Positions 16,946-24,433 of a stretch of DNA of 64,000 nucleotides are shown one piece after another. Source of the stretch: Actinacidiphila epipremni (GTDB lineage: Bacteria > Actinomycetota > Actinomycetes > Streptomycetales > Streptomycetaceae); NCBI RefSeq assembly GCF_012034175.1, contig NZ_JAATEJ010000001.1, positions 186,001-250,000 on the forward strand. The letters run 5' to 3'. The stretch's first letter is position 1, and each line of letters begins with the position of its first letter. The notes below the pieces were generated by a model that did not search any database, was not told the DNA's origin, and worked only from the letters and a program-made list of their open reading frames with translations. The translations under genes were made by a program, and so were the position numbers.

Positions 16946-17206
16946 TCAGTGGGGGATGCCCGCGATGATCTCCCTCGCGCCCTGCCGCAGCAACTCGGCG
17001 GAGACGCGGGCGCCGACGGCCCGGACTCCTGGTTTGAGGCCCACCAGGCCGGTAGCGAGATCGTGGTGGGCATCGTCGATCTCCTCGTGGCCGTTTGGGA
17101 CGGAATCCCGGCGCGGGGCTTCGGAGGCACGGCTGATGAGGCCCCGACCGAATCCGGTCGGGGCCTCTCCTAGCAGATCGGGCCTACCCAGGCAGTGTGT
17201 TCACGT
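16946..17206 (-). pseudogene. Possible orphan coding fragment upstream-facing tRNA-His (no start codon)
   Basis: A minus-strand frame ending with TGA at 16946 reads like real protein: RDSVPNGHEEIDDAHHDLA, then a hydrophobic/basic helix ending in EIIAGIPH. No ATG or GTG occurs in the 5' half, and the frame runs through a perfect terminator-like hairpin (17138-17167). It may be the 3' remnant of a decayed gene next to the tRNA, or a chance frame. The rest of 16715-16945 holds nothing I recognise. Confidence 0.25.
17138..17167. terminator. Strong hairpin between the hypothetical region and tRNA-His
   Basis: GAGGCCCCGACCG (17138-17150) and CGGTCGGGGCCTC (17155-17167) are perfect 13-base arms around the tetraloop AATC. 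No T-run flanks either side. It could be a second terminator for read-through from the tRNA on the minus strand. Confidence 0.55.
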
Positions 17207-17238
17207 CATGTTCGCGAGGGCCGACGCTGACCCAGCGA

Positions 17239-17278
17239 AATGGCCCCTGGCCTGCGTCGCCGCAGGTCAGGGGCCATT
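17239..17278 (-). terminator. Terminator of tRNA-His
   Basis: AATGGCCCCTGGCCTGCG (17239-17256) and CGCAGGTCAGGGGCCATT (17261-17278) form an 18-base stem with one G-U type mismatch and a 4-base loop, starting 9 bases past the 3' end of the tRNA on the minus strand. Confidence 0.75.
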
Positions 17279-17286
17279 GTCAGGAG

Positions 17287-17360
17287 GGTGAGTGACGGGA
17301 CTCGAACCCGCGACATCCTGGACCACAACCAGGTGCTCTACCAGCTGAGCTACACCCACC
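17287..17360 (-). tRNA. tRNA-His (anticodon GTG)
   Basis: The minus-strand sequence folds as a cloverleaf: acceptor GTGGGTG/CACTCAC (17353-17359 with 17288-17294), D-arm with AGCTGGTA, anticodon stem CCTGG/CCAGG with loop TTGTGGT (anticodon at 17324-17326), T-arm GCGGG-TTCGAGT-CCCGT. An extra G at -1 (17360) opposite C73 (17287) is the identity element of histidine tRNAs. CCA is not encoded. A TACACT -10 candidate lies upstream on the minus strand (17410-17415). Confidence 0.96.
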
Positions 17361-17469
17361 ATCAGCGGCGTTTCCCCGGTGATCTTGCCGGGGTGGCGTC
17401 GCCTCGAAAAGTGTACAGGGTGGCGAGGGGTGGTCGCGCCCTGCTTTCGTGCCCGGTGCGGGCGGGTCG

Positions 17470-18087
17470 TCAGCGCGGGGCGTGGGGTTCCGCGGGGACG
17501 GTGTGGCGGGCGGCGATGGAGCGGGCGGTGTCGGAGTCCGGGCCGGGCTGGGGGACGAAGACGGCCTCGCGGTAGTAGCGCAACTCCGCGATGGACTCGC
17601 GGATGTCGGCGAGCGCCCGGTGGTTGCCGTTCTTCTCGGGGCTGTTGAAGTACGCCCGCGGGTACCAGCGGCGGGCCAGCTCCTTGACCGAGGAGACGTC
17701 CACGATGCGGTAGTGCAGGTGCTGTTCGAGCGTCGGCATGTCGCGGGCCAGGAAGCCGCGGTCGGTGGAGACCGAGTTCCCGCACAGCGGCGCCTTGCGC
17801 GGCTCCGCGACATGCGCGCGCACGTAGTCGAGCACGATCCGCTCCGCCTCCGGCAGCGACATCCCGCCCGCCAGCTCCTCCAGCAGGCCGGACGAGGTGT
17901 GCATCGACCTGACCACCTCGGGCATGGTGTCCAGCGCCTCGGCCGGCGGGCGGATGACGACGTCCACCCCCTCGCCGAGCACGTTCAGCTCCGAGTCGGT
18001 GACCAGGGCCGCCACTTCGATCAGCGCGTCATGCGCCAGTGACAGCCCGGTCATCTCACAGTCGATCCACACCATCCGGTCGTTCAT
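17470..18087 (-). CDS. orn: Oligoribonuclease Orn
   Basis: 3'-5' exoribonuclease of the DEDDh family that degrades 2-5 nt RNAs and the c-di-GMP breakdown product pGpG, 205 residues. Catalytic motifs are intact: VWIDCEMTG (D, E; about residues 5-13), GNSVSTDRGFL (D; about 105-115) and NHRALADIRES (H, D; about 160-170). The ATG at 18087 is preceded by GGGTGA, which overlaps the adpA stop codon, so orn is the downstream member of an adpA-orn unit. tRNA-His lies beyond. Since c-di-GMP works through BldD in Streptomyces, the link with adpA is biologically coherent. Confidence 0.95.
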   Translation of the reverse strand: MNDRMVWIDCEMTGLSLAHDALIEVAALVTDSELNVLGEGVDVVIRPPAEALDTMPEVVRSMHTSSGLLEELAGGMSLPEAERIVLDYVRAHVAEPRKAPLCGNSVSTDRGFLARDMPTLEQHLHYRIVDVSSVKELARRWYPRAYFNSPEKNGNHRALADIRESIAELRYYREAVFVPQPGPDSDTARSIAARHTVPAEPHAPR

Positions 18088-18092
18088 GCGTC

Positions 18093-19421
18093 TCACCCTA
18101 CGGGGCGATCACGCGGTCCCGGCAGTGCGGCGCCCAGACCGCGTCCGGCGCGCAGCCGGGCCCGGCCCGTACCGTCCGGGGGATCGCCCCGGCCCGGCTG
18201 GTCCGGCACCCGCGCGGCATAGGCGTCGCCGTCCGGTTTGCCCGGCGCCGCGAGCACCTGGGAGACCGGCCCGTGCAGCGGCCCGCCCGTACCGGCCGCC
18301 GCCACGCCCCGGCGCAGCGCGGACAGGTCCGGCGGCGTGGGCGCCCGGTCCTGCTCGTCCTGCGGCCTGCGGGCCCGGTAGGCCGCCCGGTAGGACGCCG
18401 GCGACGAGCCGAGCTGCCGCCGGAAGTGGCCGCGCAGCGCCACCGGGGAGCGGAAGCCGCAGCGGCCCGCGACCTCGTCCACCGAGTAGTCGGACGTCTC
18501 CAGCAGCCGCTGCGCCTGCAGCACCCGCTGGGTGATCAGCCACTGCAGCGGCGCACTGCCGGTGAGCGACCTGAAGCGGCGGTCGAACGTACGCCGGCTC
18601 ATGTACGCGCGCGCCGCCAGCGCCTCCACGTCGAACTGCTCGTGCAGGTGCTCCAGCGCCCACGCGACGACCTCGGCGAGCGGGTCGGCGCCGATCTCCT
18701 CGGGTAAAGAGCGGTCCAGGTGCCGCTGCCCGGTCTGCCAGTCCGACCGCCGCGGCGGTACGACGAGCCTGCGGGCCAGCGCCGCAGCCGCCTCGCCGCC
18801 GTGGTCGGTGCGTACGACATGCAGGCACAGGTCGATACCGGCGGCGGTGCCGGCCGACGTGAGCACGTCGCCGTCGTCCACGAACAGCTCTCGCGGGTCG
18901 ACATGGACCGACGGGTAGCGCTTGGCGAGCGTGGGCGCGTACATCCAGTGCGTGGTGGCGGGCCTGCCGTCCAGCAGCCCGGCCGCGGCCAGCACGAAGG
19001 CGCCCGTGCACAGGCCGATGATCCTGGCGCCCTCCTCGTGCGCCCGGCGGATCGACTCCAGCGCCTCGGGCGGCGGGGCCTGGGAGATCGACCGCCAGGT
19101 CGGCACCACGACCGTGCCGGCCCGCGACAGCGCCTCCAGGCCGTAGGGCGCGGTCAGTTCGAGGCCGCCGGTGGTACGCAGCGGTCCGTCCTCGCCCGCG
19201 CACACCAGCAGCCGGTAGCGCGGGACCCCGGCGTCCTGGCGGTCGATGCCGAAGACGGACAGCGGTATGGAACTCTCGAAGATCGGGCCACCGCTGAACA
19301 GCAGCACGGCGACGACTTCCGGTCGCCGGCGCGCGGAAAGTTTACGGATGGCGCGAGGCGATGCCGATGGTACCTGCGACGGGCCCTCCGTCGCCGTAAC
19401 GGAACCGGACTCCTGGCTCAT
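18093..19421 (-). CDS. adpA: AdpA, central developmental/secondary-metabolism regulator
   Basis: Transcription factor of 442 residues. An N-terminal DJ-1/PfpI (GATase1-like) dimerisation domain (about 30-200; AVLLFSGGPIFESSIPLSVF, GLCTGAFVLAAAGLLDGR) is followed by an AraC-type double HTH (about 240-345; FDVEALAARAYMSRRTFDRR and YSVDEVAGRCGFRSPVALR). The sequence is nearly identical to what I recall of Streptomyces AdpA. A TTA leucine codon at 18705-18707 (Leu239, RSLPEE) sits in the interdomain linker, the conserved bldA-dependent position. The start at 19421 has a G-rich site upstream. The tail after residue 350 is longer than in S. coelicolor (398 residues). Its stop lies 5 bases before orn. 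Confidence 0.96.
   Translation of the reverse strand: MSQESGSVTATEGPSQVPSASPRAIRKLSARRRPEVVAVLLFSGGPIFESSIPLSVFGIDRQDAGVPRYRLLVCAGEDGPLRTTGGLELTAPYGLEALSRAGTVVVPTWRSISQAPPPEALESIRRAHEEGARIIGLCTGAFVLAAAGLLDGRPATTHWMYAPTLAKRYPSVHVDPRELFVDDGDVLTSAGTAAGIDLCLHVVRTDHGGEAAAALARRLVVPPRRSDWQTGQRHLDRSLPEEIGADPLAEVVAWALEHLHEQFDVEALAARAYMSRRTFDRRFRSLTGSAPLQWLITQRVLQAQRLLETSDYSVDEVAGRCGFRSPVALRGHFRRQLGSSPASYRAAYRARRPQDEQDRAPTPPDLSALRRGVAAAGTGGPLHGPVSQVLAAPGKPDGDAYAARVPDQPGRGDPPDGTGRARLRAGRGLGAALPGPRDRPVG
18705..18707 (-). other. In-frame TTA codon in adpA (bldA control point)
   Basis: The minus-strand codon TTA encodes Leu239 in the linker RSLPEE. TTA is extremely rare in such GC-rich genomes and needs the bldA tRNA, so AdpA synthesis should depend on that developmentally timed tRNA, as established for other Streptomyces. 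Confidence 0.93.
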
Positions 19422-19508
19422 GGAGCTCAAGCCCCCCTCGTATCGACGCGTCGTCACCTCGGTCCTGCACGTTCCCCCCGCAAGGCCACCCAAGATCAAA
19501 TCTACTGT

Positions 19509-19545
19509 GTCAGGTGGGGCGTCAGTGACCCCTTTGTCACCTGAC
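19509..19545. promoter_or_regulatory. BldD-box-like site and inverted repeats upstream of adpA
   Basis: AGTGA-N8-TCACC (19524-19541) fits the published BldD box AGTGA(n)TCACC, about 110 bases upstream of the adpA start. It is nested in a larger inverted repeat GTCAGGTG (19509-19516) and CACCTGAC (19538-19545). BldD with c-di-GMP represses many developmental genes during growth. The match is by eye. Confidence 0.6.
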
Positions 19546-20192
19546 GCTAAGTCGACAAGACAACGTGGCGTAAAGCATTCGATCACGAAGCGTTTCACTC
19601 GTTGCGCGCTGAGGGAAGTACGCCTCCCGTCACTTCGGCCACGCAGCGCTTCATCCGCGACACGCCGCATCGTAGAACCGCAGGTGACGGAGGTGTTAGC
19701 GGGCCTCGTCGCGAACTGCGGCGCGCGGCCGAGAAGTTGGCCGAAAAACGCCGTTCCGGAGGCGGGGGCGCGTACAAGGCGCGCCGTCGTGCGCCGGGCG
19801 TCCGCGCGGCCGGGCGCGAGCGGCTCGCCGAGGCGGTCGATTCCGGTGGATTTCCCATGGCAGTAGTGGGTATCACCCCGATACGGCGCGCGGACGCCCG
19901 CGGGTGATCCGGTGCGCCCCCGGTGCGCTCCGGTGCGCCGCGCCGTGCAGCCGGTTGGCGGGATGGCGTTGCGCTCACGGCGCCGCTCCGGCATTCTCCT
20001 GGGAACTCGGGGCACGCGACCTGTGAAGGCCCCGGCGCATCTGTGCACGCGGTCGTCGCGGCCGTACTCTTGAGAGAGCGGGACGGGAAGTGGCGAACTG
20101 GCCCAAACCGGCCGATCCGGCGGCCCGACCCGCACGCACCGTCCTGTCCGCTGCTCGGCGCGTCAGCGCCGCCCTCGCCGAGAATCCGCATC
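19546..20192. other. Long non-coding region between adpA and usp
   Basis: Together with 19422-19545 this leaves about 770 bases without a gene. The GC content falls locally in 19560-19780, and codon bias in the open frames is poor. This fits a long adpA leader/promoter region, which is typical of adpA loci, plus the usp promoter. I found no convincing AdpA-binding motif (TGGCSNGWWY) by eye. Confidence 0.5.
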
Positions 20193-20741
20193 ATGGCCGG
20201 TCATGACATTCCCGAGCCCGCCGATCGCAGGCCGGACCGCAGAGCCGAGCGCAGGCCACTGGCCGAGTCGGCCGCGGCGCTGCCCGAGCCGCAGGCCGGC
20301 CGGGCCCATCCCTGTGATCCCGCCTTCCGGCACGGCGTCGTCGTCGGCTTCGACGGCTCCCTGTCCAGCGAGCGCGCCCTCGCGTACGCCATCGGCATGG
20401 CCCGCAGGACGCGTTCGGCGCTGATCATCGTGCATGTGGCCAACCGGCTGCCGGCGACGGTGTGGGCGGGCTGCGAACCCCCGGTCTTCGTCGACGTCCC
20501 CGACCACCGCACCGAGGTGCTCGGGCTCGAACTGGCCTGCTCCGACCACCTCTCCGAGCTGTCCTGGGTGCTGGTGGAGCGCGGCGGCGACATCTGCCAC
20601 GAACTGGAGGAGGTCGGCCGGGAGTACGAGGCCGACGCCATCGTGGTGGGCGGCACCCACGGGCTCGCCGGCCGGATCTTCGGCTCGGTCGCCGGGCGGC
20701 TGGCCCGCCGGGCGCAGCGGCCGGTCGTCGTCATCCCGTGA
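20193..20741 (+). CDS. Universal stress protein (UspA family)
   Basis: 182 residues: a charged Pro/Arg-rich N-terminal extension of about 45 residues, then one USP domain (GVVVGFDGSLSSERALAYA to QRPVVVIP). The DAIVVGGTHG...GSV segment is the ATP-binding loop, with shorter spacing than the G-2x-G-9x-G(S/T) consensus, so nucleotide binding is likely but not certain. The ATG at 20193 has a poor ribosome site; upstream in-frame codons give only low-complexity sequence. It is convergent with glmS, 40 bases away. Confidence 0.85.
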   Translation: MAGHDIPEPADRRPDRRAERRPLAESAAALPEPQAGRAHPCDPAFRHGVVVGFDGSLSSERALAYAIGMARRTRSALIIVHVANRLPATVWAGCEPPVFVDVPDHRTEVLGLELACSDHLSELSWVLVERGGDICHELEEVGREYEADAIVVGGTHGLAGRIFGSVAGRLARRAQRPVVVIP

Positions 20742-20781
20742 GCGGGGGCGTACGAGGCGTACGCCCCCGCGTCCGGAGCGG

Positions 20782-22596
20782 CTACTCCACGGTGACGGAC
20801 TTCGCCAGGTTGCGCGGCTTGTCGATGTCCCGGCCCAGCGCCAGCGCCGTGTGGTAGGCGAACAGCTGGAGCGGGATGCCCATCAGGATCGGGTCGAGCT
20901 CGTCCTCGTTCTTGGGAACCACGATCGTGTGGTCCGCCTTCTCCTGCACCTGGTGCGCGACCGCCAGGATCCGGCCGCTGCGGGCCTTGATCTCCTCCAT
21001 CGCCGCGCGGTTCTTCTCCAGCAGGTCGTCGTCCGGCACGATCGCCACCGTCGGCATCGAGGGGTCGATGAGCGCCAGCGGCCCGTGCTTGAGCTCGGAG
21101 GCCGGGTACGCCTCGGCGTGGATGTAGCTGACCTCCTTGAGCTTCAGCGACGCCTCGCGCGCCACCGGGTAGCCGCGCACCCGGCCGATGAAGAGCATCG
21201 AGCGCGCGTCGGCGTACGCCTTCGCCAGCTGCTTGATCTCCTGCTCGGTCTTGAGGATCTCCTCGATCTGCGCCGGCAGCCGGCGCAGGCCCTCGATGAT
21301 CCGCCGCCCGTCGGTCACCGACAGGTCCCGCACCCGGCCCAGGTGCAGCGCCAGCAGCGCGAAGGCGACCACGGTGTTGGTGAAGCACTTGGTGGACACC
21401 ACGCACACCTCGGGGCCGGCGTGCACATACGTCCCGCCGTCCGCCTCGCGGGCGATCGCCGAGCCCACGACGTTGACGACGCCCAGCACCCGGGCGCCCT
21501 TGCGCTTGAGCTCCTGCACGGCGGCGAGCACGTCGTACGTCTCGCCGGACTGCGAGACGGCCACGTAGAGGGTGTCGGGGTCGACCACCGGGTTGCGGTA
21601 GCGGAACTCCGAGGCGGGCTCGGCGTCCGCCGGGATACGCGCCAGCTCCTCGATCAGCCCCGCGCCGATCTGGCCGGCGTGGTAGCTGGTGCCGCAGCCC
21701 AGGATCTTGATCCGGCGGACGCTGCGGGCCTCCCGCGCGTCCATGTTGAGCCCGCCCAGGTGGACGGTGGCGAACCGGTCGTCGATCCGCCCGCGCAGCA
21801 CCCGGTCGACGGCCTCGGCCTGCTCGAAGACCTCCTTGTGCATGTACGTGTCGTGGCCGCCCATGTCGTACGACTCGGCCTCCCACTCCACGGTGGTCGG
21901 CGTCGCGGTGGTCTGCGAGCCCTCGGTGGTGTAGGTGCGGAAGTCGTCGGCCTTGAGGGTGGCCATCTCGCCGTCCCCGAGCGTGACGACCTGGCGGGTG
22001 TGGGCGACCAGCGCGGCGACGTCCGAGGCGACGAACATCTCCTTCTCGCCGATGCCGAGCACGACGGGCGAGCCGTTGCGGGCGACCACGATCCGGTCCG
22101 GGAAGTCCTGGTGCAGCACCGCGATGCCGTACGTGCCCTCGATCGCGCGCAGCGCCTCGCTGACCTTCTTCTCCAGCGTCTCGGCGGCGGACCGGGCGAT
22201 GAGGTGGGCCAGCACCTCGGTGTCGGTCTCGGAAGCGAAGACCATGCCCTCGGCGGAGAGCCGGGCGCGCAGCTCGGAGGCGTTGTCGATGATGCCGTTG
22301 TGGACGACGGCGACCTTCTCGGCGGCGTCCAGGTGGGGGTGGGCGTTGATGTCGCTGGGCGCGCCATGGGTGGCCCAGCGGGTGTGGGCGATGCCGGTGG
22401 TGCCGGCGAAGCGCTTGGGGATGCGCGCCTCCAGCTCGCGCACCCGGCCCTTGGCCTTGACCGTCCGCAGCTCGCCCGACTTGCCGGTGATGACGACGCC
22501 GGCCGAGTCGTAACCGCGGTATTCGAGCCGCTGCAAGCCTTCGAGCAGCAGCGGCGCCACGTCGCGCTTGCCGATGTAACCGACGATTCCGCACAT
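20782..22596 (-). CDS. glmS: Glutamine--fructose-6-phosphate aminotransferase GlmS
   Basis: Makes glucosamine-6-phosphate from fructose-6-phosphate and glutamine, the first step to UDP-GlcNAc and peptidoglycan; 604 residues. The start at 22596 is fixed by the N-terminal MCGIVGYIG, in which Cys2 becomes the N-terminal nucleophile of the glutaminase domain (residues 1-225). Two SIS domains follow (about 285-425 and 455-590; CGTSYHAGQIG, SQSGETYDV), and the protein ends with the expected NLAKSVTVE. A GAGGGACGG site precedes the start. No riboswitch or glmS ribozyme is recognisable in the leader, but CAGGGCA repeats are. Confidence 0.96.
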   Translation of the reverse strand: MCGIVGYIGKRDVAPLLLEGLQRLEYRGYDSAGVVITGKSGELRTVKAKGRVRELEARIPKRFAGTTGIAHTRWATHGAPSDINAHPHLDAAEKVAVVHNGIIDNASELRARLSAEGMVFASETDTEVLAHLIARSAAETLEKKVSEALRAIEGTYGIAVLHQDFPDRIVVARNGSPVVLGIGEKEMFVASDVAALVAHTRQVVTLGDGEMATLKADDFRTYTTEGSQTTATPTTVEWEAESYDMGGHDTYMHKEVFEQAEAVDRVLRGRIDDRFATVHLGGLNMDAREARSVRRIKILGCGTSYHAGQIGAGLIEELARIPADAEPASEFRYRNPVVDPDTLYVAVSQSGETYDVLAAVQELKRKGARVLGVVNVVGSAIAREADGGTYVHAGPEVCVVSTKCFTNTVVAFALLALHLGRVRDLSVTDGRRIIEGLRRLPAQIEEILKTEQEIKQLAKAYADARSMLFIGRVRGYPVAREASLKLKEVSYIHAEAYPASELKHGPLALIDPSMPTVAIVPDDDLLEKNRAAMEEIKARSGRILAVAHQVQEKADHTIVVPKNEDELDPILMGIPLQLFAYHTALALGRDIDKPRNLAKSVTVE

Positions 22597-22650
22597 ATGC
22601 CGTCCGTCCCTCACTGTCGTTCCGCGCTCATGCTCGTGCCCGGCGCGCTC

Positions 22651-22709
22651 TTGCCCTGCCCTGCCCTGACGTTGCTGCCCTGAAGTGGCCCTGCTGTTGC
22701 CCTGAAGCC
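22651..22709 (-). repeat. CAGGGCA repeats in the glmS leader
   Basis: About six copies of CAGGGCA/CAGGGC (minus strand) lie in the region just upstream of glmS, including two copies of CTTCAGGGCA. The function is unknown. The spacing is irregular, so slippage or a repeated protein/RNA site are both possible. Confidence 0.5.
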
Positions 22710-22751
22710 CGTGTGCCCGGTCGCCGCGGGGTCGCCCCCGGCGGGCGGTCC

Positions 22752-23027
22752 TCATCCGTAGACGATGCGGCGCAGCTGGCGCTGCGAGAGCGCGGCGGGG
22801 GCGACCGCCCGGTGCGGCAGCTCCTCGCCGATCCGCGCGAAGATCTCCGTGTTGACCAGGCCCTTCGCCTGGAGCTCACGATGCCTGCGGCGGACGAAGT
22901 CCTCCGTCGTCTCGTCGAAGTACGCCAGGACGTCCAGGACGACCCGGGACGCCTCACCGCGGTGCAGCGGTGTGGTGCGCACCAGGTGGTCGATCAGGTC
23001 TTCGTAGGGGGTCCGGCGTTCGAGCAC
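22752..23027 (-). CDS. Small conserved helical protein upstream of glmS
   Basis: About 91 residues from a GTG at 23027 (VLERRTPYEDLIDHLVRTTP). It is rich in charged helices (DVLAYFDETTEDFVRRRHRE) and ends QLRRIVYG. I do not recognise the family. An in-frame TTG at 23120 would extend it by 31 residues across a perfect palindrome, which I consider unlikely. No clear Shine-Dalgarno site precedes the GTG, so the start is uncertain. The bias and composition are those of a real gene, and it lies 155 bases upstream of glmS in the same direction. Confidence 0.6.
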   Translation of the reverse strand: MLERRTPYEDLIDHLVRTTPLHRGEASRVVLDVLAYFDETTEDFVRRRHRELQAKGLVNTEIFARIGEELPHRAVAPAALSQRQLRRIVYG

Positions 23028-23064
23028 CCGTTGATACTGGTGTGATGATCTTTGCTTTGCAAGA

Positions 23065-23088
23065 ATCCTGCCCGATTCCGGGCAGGAT
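23065..23088. promoter_or_regulatory. Perfect palindrome upstream of the small helical gene
   Basis: ATCCTGCCCG (23065-23074) and CGGGCAGGAT (23079-23088) are perfect 10-base arms around ATTC. With the downstream gene starting near 23027 it would be an operator or leader hairpin. A T-run (minus strand AAAAAAAC at 23119-23128) lies further upstream. Confidence 0.5.
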
Positions 23089-23263
23089 GGCGGGGCAAGA
23101 GCGGCCAAAAGGGTGAACAAGTTTTTTTGAGGGGCGGTAGGTACGGGTGAGGCGCATGGGCCCGCGGGGCCGCCGACGGCCGGGCGTCCGGCGTGGGCGG
23201 CCCCGTCAGGGCGGGGTCACGGCGGTGTGCGGGGTCAGCCCGGGTGGCCCGGTGGCGTGCGGG

Positions 23264-24430
23264 TCAGCTCGTGAGGCCGAGTTCGCGGGCGATGAGCATG
23301 CGCTGGACCTCGCTCGTGCCCTCGCCGATCTCCAGGATCTTCGCGTCGCGCCACATCCGGGCCACCGGATACTCGTTCATGAAGCCGTAGCCGCCGTGGA
23401 TCTGCGTGGCCTCGCGCGCGTTGGTCACCGCGATCTCCGAGGAGTGCAGCTTGGCCAGCGCCGCCTGCTTCTTGAACGGCTCCCCGTGCACCAGCCGGGA
23501 CGCCGCGTCCCGCCACGCCAGCCGCGCGGTGTACGCCCGCATCTCCATGTCGGCCAGCTTGAACTGGATCGCCTGGTTCGCGCCGATCGGCCGCCCGAAC
23601 GCCTCCCTGGCCTTCGCGTACGCCAGCGACTCGTCCACGCAGCCCTGCGCCAGGCCCGTCGCGAGCGCGGAGATCGCGATCCGGCCCTCGTCGAGGATGC
23701 GCAGGAACTGCGCATAGCCCCGGCCCTGCTCACCGAGCAGGTTCGCCGCCGGCACCCGGCAGTCGGCGAAGGACAGCTCCCGGGTGTCCGAGGCGTTCCA
23801 GCCGACCTTGCTGTACTTCTTGGCCACCGTGAAGCCCGGCGTGCCCGCCGGCACGATGATCGACGAGATCAACGGCCGCCCGTCGGGCTTGCGCCCGGTC
23901 ACCGCCGTGACCGTCACCAGCCCCGTGATGTCCGTTCCGGAGTTGGTGATGAAGCACTTCGTGCCGTTGATCACCCACTGGTCGGTCGCCTCGTCCAGCC
24001 GGGCCGTCGTACGGGTCCCGCCCGCGTCCGACCCGAAGTCCGGCTCGGTGAGCCCGAACGCCCCCAGCATCTCGCCCGAGCACAGCTTCGGCAGCCACTC
24101 CTGCTTCTGCTCCTCGGTCCCGAACCGGTAGACCGGCATCGCGCCCAGCGACACCCCGGCCTCCAGCGTGATCGCCACCGAGGAGTCCACCCGGGCGATC
24201 TCCTCCAGCGCCAGGCACAGCGCGAAGTAGTCGCCGCCCATCCCGCCGTACTCCTCGGGGAAGGGCAGCCCGAACAGGCCCATCCGCCCCATCTCCCGGA
24301 CGATCTCGTACGGGAACTCCTGCTTCTCGTAGTACTCGCCGATCGTCGGGGCGATCACCTCCCGGGCGAACTCCGCCACGGTGGAGCGCAGCTCCTCGTA
24401 CTCGTCGGACAGTCGGTGGTCGATGGCCAT
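23264..24430 (-). CDS. Acyl-CoA dehydrogenase (short/branched chain, leucine pathway)
   Basis: FAD enzyme oxidising isovaleryl-CoA or related short branched acyl-CoAs, 388 residues. FAD/substrate motifs are FGLTEPDFGSDAGG (about 125-138) and WVINGTKCFITN (about 152-163). The C-terminal signature QIHGGYGFMNEYPVARMWRD is followed by EIGEGTSEVQR, in which the glutamate of GEGTSE is the catalytic base of short/medium-chain enzymes. Last gene of a four-gene operon, 3 bases after the HMG-CoA lyase gene. The operon (dehydrogenase, lyase, carboxylase alpha and beta) matches leucine catabolism. I recall the same order as acdH and neighbours in S. coelicolor. Confidence 0.92.
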   Translation of the reverse strand: MAIDHRLSDEYEELRSTVAEFAREVIAPTIGEYYEKQEFPYEIVREMGRMGLFGLPFPEEYGGMGGDYFALCLALEEIARVDSSVAITLEAGVSLGAMPVYRFGTEEQKQEWLPKLCSGEMLGAFGLTEPDFGSDAGGTRTTARLDEATDQWVINGTKCFITNSGTDITGLVTVTAVTGRKPDGRPLISSIIVPAGTPGFTVAKKYSKVGWNASDTRELSFADCRVPAANLLGEQGRGYAQFLRILDEGRIAISALATGLAQGCVDESLAYAKAREAFGRPIGANQAIQFKLADMEMRAYTARLAWRDAASRLVHGEPFKKQAALAKLHSSEIAVTNAREATQIHGGYGFMNEYPVARMWRDAKILEIGEGTSEVQRMLIARELGLTS

Positions 24431-24433
24431 GGC

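Noticed and set aside
16741..17130. Minus-strand 129-codon frame across 16.7-17.1 kb as a gene
   Set aside because: Pro/Arg-rich low complexity, poor codon bias and no ribosome site; a different frame on the same strand looks more protein-like but lacks a start.
19602..19907. Small plus-strand open frames between adpA and usp
   Set aside because: Arg/Ala/Gly-rich, no Shine-Dalgarno site, and located in the long regulatory region upstream of adpA.
20201..22594. Minus-strand 797-codon frame overlapping glmS in another frame
   Set aside because: A shifted-frame shadow of glmS with no folded-domain signatures.
22597..22751. glmS ribozyme/riboswitch upstream of glmS
   Set aside because: No ribozyme core is recognisable, only CAGGGCA-type repeats; the ribozyme is typical of Firmicutes.
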